Source: Candidatus Poseidonia sp. (GTDB lineage Archaea; Thermoplasmatota; Poseidoniia; Poseidoniales; Poseidoniaceae). Taken from it: a stretch of DNA of 7,490 nt. Below, piece after piece: positions 6,116-7,490 of the stretch; the first letter of the stretch is position 1, and every line of letters starts with the position of its first letter. The DNA lies in the NCBI GenBank assembly GCA_013330155.1, contig DUIU01000170.1, forward strand, positions 687 through 8,176, written 5' to 3'. A program made the position numbers and the translations under genes. The notes under the pieces are model-generated. The model was given only the letters and a program-made list of their open reading frames with translations, was not told the origin of the DNA and did not search any database.

Positions 6116-6137
6116 GGTTCGTTGATGTCGATGAACC
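6116..6137 (+). promoter_or_regulatory. Inverted repeat directly abutting the HAD gene start codon
   Basis: GGTTC (6116-6120) pairs with GAACC (6133-6137). The pairing continues inward as RNA to a 9-bp stem with two G-U pairs and a 4-base loop (6125-6128). The structure ends at the base before the ATG at 6138. It may be an RNA hairpin controlling translation or, if the transcript is leaderless, an imperfect operator. The element GGTTC also occurs in direct orientation at 6083 and 6102. Confidence 0.35.
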
Positions 6138-6803
6138 ATGGGGGGTCCGGTCGCTGCTTATTTCGACCTTGACGGGACCCTTCTCAACGCCTCCAGCGAA
6201 AAGACGCTCACGGCCCACCTCGCTCGCCGCCGACCATGGCGAATTCCTTGGGGCACCGTGGCTTGGACAGCAGGCTTCCTCTCCAATCTCTTGCGGGGAC
6301 GGGCGGTTTACGATGCTGCTCGAAACCGCGGGCACCTCTCCTTGGCTTCATGGGAAGTCCTAGAGCGTTATTCCAGCCAGCTCGCCGAACATCGACTCAA
6401 GGCGAGTGTTCCTCCCCAAGCATGGGAAAAATTGGCGTGGCATCGCGAGCAAGGCCACCGCTTGGTGCTGGTGACGGCCACCGTGGCTCCCATGGCTGAG
6501 GCGATGGCCAAGGTGCTCGACATGGACGAAGTGTACGGGTGTGGCCCTCCAGTCCGGACCGGCCTCCTTTCGGGGTCGGAACGGGGATGGAGCGTTCCTC
6601 GTCGCAAAGGCAAGGTCCCCGTCGTGAAGGCTGATGCTGAAGCCCACGGGCATGATCTTTCGCAATGCTATGGCTACGGCAACACCTTGGCCGACTCGTG
6701 GTTTATGGCCCTCTGTGGTCATGCCGTTGCAGTCAGTCCCGAGGGCCCTCTCCGCCGACACGCTCAATCGGAGGAATGGGAGATTGTGGACTGGACTTCA
6801 TGA
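6138..6803 (+). CDS. HAD-superfamily phosphatase, SerB-like (subfamily IB)
   Basis: This 221-residue cytoplasmic phosphatase belongs to the haloacid dehalogenase superfamily, which removes phosphate through an aspartyl-phosphate intermediate with Mg2+. Motif I is FDLDGT, with nucleophile Asp10 and acid/base Asp12. Motif II is LVTAT with Thr113. The conserved Lys is probably Lys159 in GKV. Motif IV is GYGNTLAD with Asp186. A helical cap (about 20-90) follows motif I, as in the SerB-like IB group that includes phosphoserine phosphatase and PgpC-like enzymes. Asn182 replaces the first Asp of the usual GDSxxD; GN variants occur in this group, so activity is still likely. The substrate cannot be told: it could be phosphoserine, a phospholipid precursor or another phosphoester. 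The start is the only ATG after an in-frame TGA at 6132. No ribosome binding site is seen, but a hairpin abuts the start. Confidence 0.9.
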   Translation: MGGPVAAYFDLDGTLLNASSEKTLTAHLARRRPWRIPWGTVAWTAGFLSNLLRGRAVYDAARNRGHLSLASWEVLERYSSQLAEHRLKASVPPQAWEKLAWHREQGHRLVLVTATVAPMAEAMAKVLDMDEVYGCGPPVRTGLLSGSERGWSVPRRKGKVPVVKADAEAHGHDLSQCYGYGNTLADSWFMALCGHAVAVSPEGPLRRHAQSEEWEIVDWTS

Positions 6804-6804
6804 G

Positions 6805-6812
6805 TTTATGTA
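6805..6812 (+). promoter_or_regulatory. Candidate TATA box for the last gene
   Basis: TTTATGTA, close to the TTTATATA-type archaeal element, lies 22-29 bases before the second of two in-frame ATGs (6834) and 13-20 before the first (6825). The spacing suits a leaderless transcript starting at 6834. It begins one base after the HAD stop codon. Confidence 0.4.
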
Positions 6813-6822
6813 GGGTTAAATT

Positions 6823-6840
6823 CCATGGATGCCATGGATG
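6823..6840 (+). repeat. Perfect 9-bp tandem duplication containing the start codon
   Basis: CCATGGATG occurs twice back to back (6823-6831 and 6832-6840), so the following gene has two in-frame ATGs three codons apart. The unit is a multiple of three, so the frame is kept. Confidence 0.9.
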
Positions 6841-7490
6841 AGCCTCTAACCTTGGACGAATTATTTGATGACAGCTTTCAATTTGGTACCGTTCAAGAAA
6901 TTCGACGAGGACGGATGTACAAACGCATGATGGGAGTCGCCCGAGCCGCCGAACGGGCTAGCCATCTTGTCATGAACATCGTCGAGCAGAACGAAAACCG
7001 AATGCAACTGGATGAAAACGGCCAGCTGATCATTGTCGGCAATCTTGGAATTTATCGCGTTGACCTTGGTTCGTTCATGGCCAAATTCGCCAATCCTTTC
7101 GACTACAATTCCTTTGATGTCGTCGAAGTGCATCCGAAAAGTGGATTGGTGAAGGAACCCAAAACAGCTTGTGTTCAGGTGCAGCCACAAAAGGACATGC
7201 CCGCTTACGATTTGTTTGCTGGATACATCCTTGGATTGCTCAACGATGAGGTGACTTGGCTCCAGGAGAGTTTGAGTCCATTGCGCCGAACCTTGTTCCA
7301 AATTTACGGGCTCACCCGCTCACCTCTTTCTCCGAGCATGGAGCAACATTTTGCAGACACCGTAAACGGCTCATTTGATTTCAAAAAGGACCGTTTCGTG
7401 TTCAGCGGCACCAACGGTTGGAAGTGGCGCCTCCACTTTGGCCAACCCTTGGCCAAAGGGTTCAAGATTGAATATCAGAAACCACGACAG
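6825..7490 (+). CDS. Protein of unknown function, 3' truncated by window edge
   Basis: No family is recognised. The frame runs 222 codons from the ATG at 6825 (or 6834) to the last base without a stop, so the gene continues beyond the window. The N-terminus is acidic (DEPLTLDELFDD). A basic stretch with RRGRMYKRMM (about 28-36) leads into a probable helix. GQLIIVGNLGIYRVDLGSF and FDVVEVHPKSG look like beta strands, then a helical part (YDLFAGYILGLLNDEVTWL) and a segment with FKKDRFVFSGTNGWKWRLHFG near the edge. There is no signal peptide. It lies 21 bases after the HAD phosphatase. A TATA-like TTTATGTA fits a leaderless start at 6834, making its own promoter plausible. The length of open frame, sensible composition and promoter position support a real gene over the antisense frame at 6861-7301. 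Confidence 0.8.
   Translation, partial: MDAMDEPLTLDELFDDSFQFGTVQEIRRGRMYKRMMGVARAAERASHLVMNIVEQNENRMQLDENGQLIIVGNLGIYRVDLGSFMAKFANPFDYNSFDVVEVHPKSGLVKEPKTACVQVQPQKDMPAYDLFAGYILGLLNDEVTWLQESLSPLRRTLFQIYGLTRSPLSPSMEQHFADTVNGSFDFKKDRFVFSGTNGWKWRLHFGQPLAKGFKIEYQKPRQ
7436..7458 (+). repeat. Perfect 10-bp inverted repeat inside the last gene
   Basis: CTTTGGCCAA (7436-7445) and TTGGCCAAAG (7449-7458) are exact reverse complements separated by CCC. They lie within codons for HFGQPLAKG. As RNA this is a stable, tight hairpin; no T tract follows, so it is not a usual terminator. Confidence 0.85.

Noticed and set aside
6861..7301. Minus-strand frame of 146 codons near the right edge
   Set aside because: It is antisense to the longer open plus-strand frame, which has promoter-like context and better composition.

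Overview
The window looks like a piece of a planktonic archaeal chromosome, most likely Marine Group II / Poseidoniales (an inference from gene content, not a database match). The supporting evidence is a PAC2-type proteasome assembly chaperone ending in a proteasome-docking Leu-Tyr-Gly tail, a PKD-domain lipoprotein rich in Asp, Gly and Ser, and a mix of Shine-Dalgarno-led and apparently leaderless starts. The NAD+-dependent DNA ligase at the left edge is a bacterial-type enzyme, and a bacterial host cannot be fully excluded. Gene density is very high; no stretch above 300 bases lacks a gene. No rRNA, tRNA, CRISPR array, insertion sequence or prophage gene was seen.

Left half (1-3674): four genes of mainly DNA-metabolism character in two convergent pairs: the 3' part of ligA (+) against a PAC2 protein (-), then a RecB/Cas4-like PD-(D/E)XK nuclease with a probable Fe-S cluster (+) against a DEDDh 3'-5' exonuclease with an ExoX-like C-terminal domain (-). 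The first pair is 4 bases apart. The second pair overlaps by 6 bases, with both stop codons in the palindrome TCATGA. The PAC2 and nuclease genes are divergent, and their longest ATG-initiated frames collide head to head, so at least one start is internal.

Right half (3741-7490): six genes all on the plus strand: a small acidic protein, a PKD lipoprotein, a small unknown protein, a small basic winged-helix-like protein, a HAD phosphatase of the SerB-like branch, and an unknown protein whose frame stays open to the right edge. The lipoprotein and the first small unknown protein have good ribosome binding sites, as expected inside a transcript. The acidic, winged-helix, HAD and last genes have none, and two of these four have TATA-like elements at about the distance expected for leaderless mRNAs. 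An RNA-type hairpin abuts the HAD start codon, and a 9-bp tandem duplication doubles the start codon of the last gene.

No complete new defence or mobile system is evident. The most notable points are the bacterial ligase beside archaeal-type proteasome machinery, the HbYX-like PAC2 tail, the Fe-S nuclease paired tail to tail with an exonuclease, and the unassigned small proteins around the lipoprotein.
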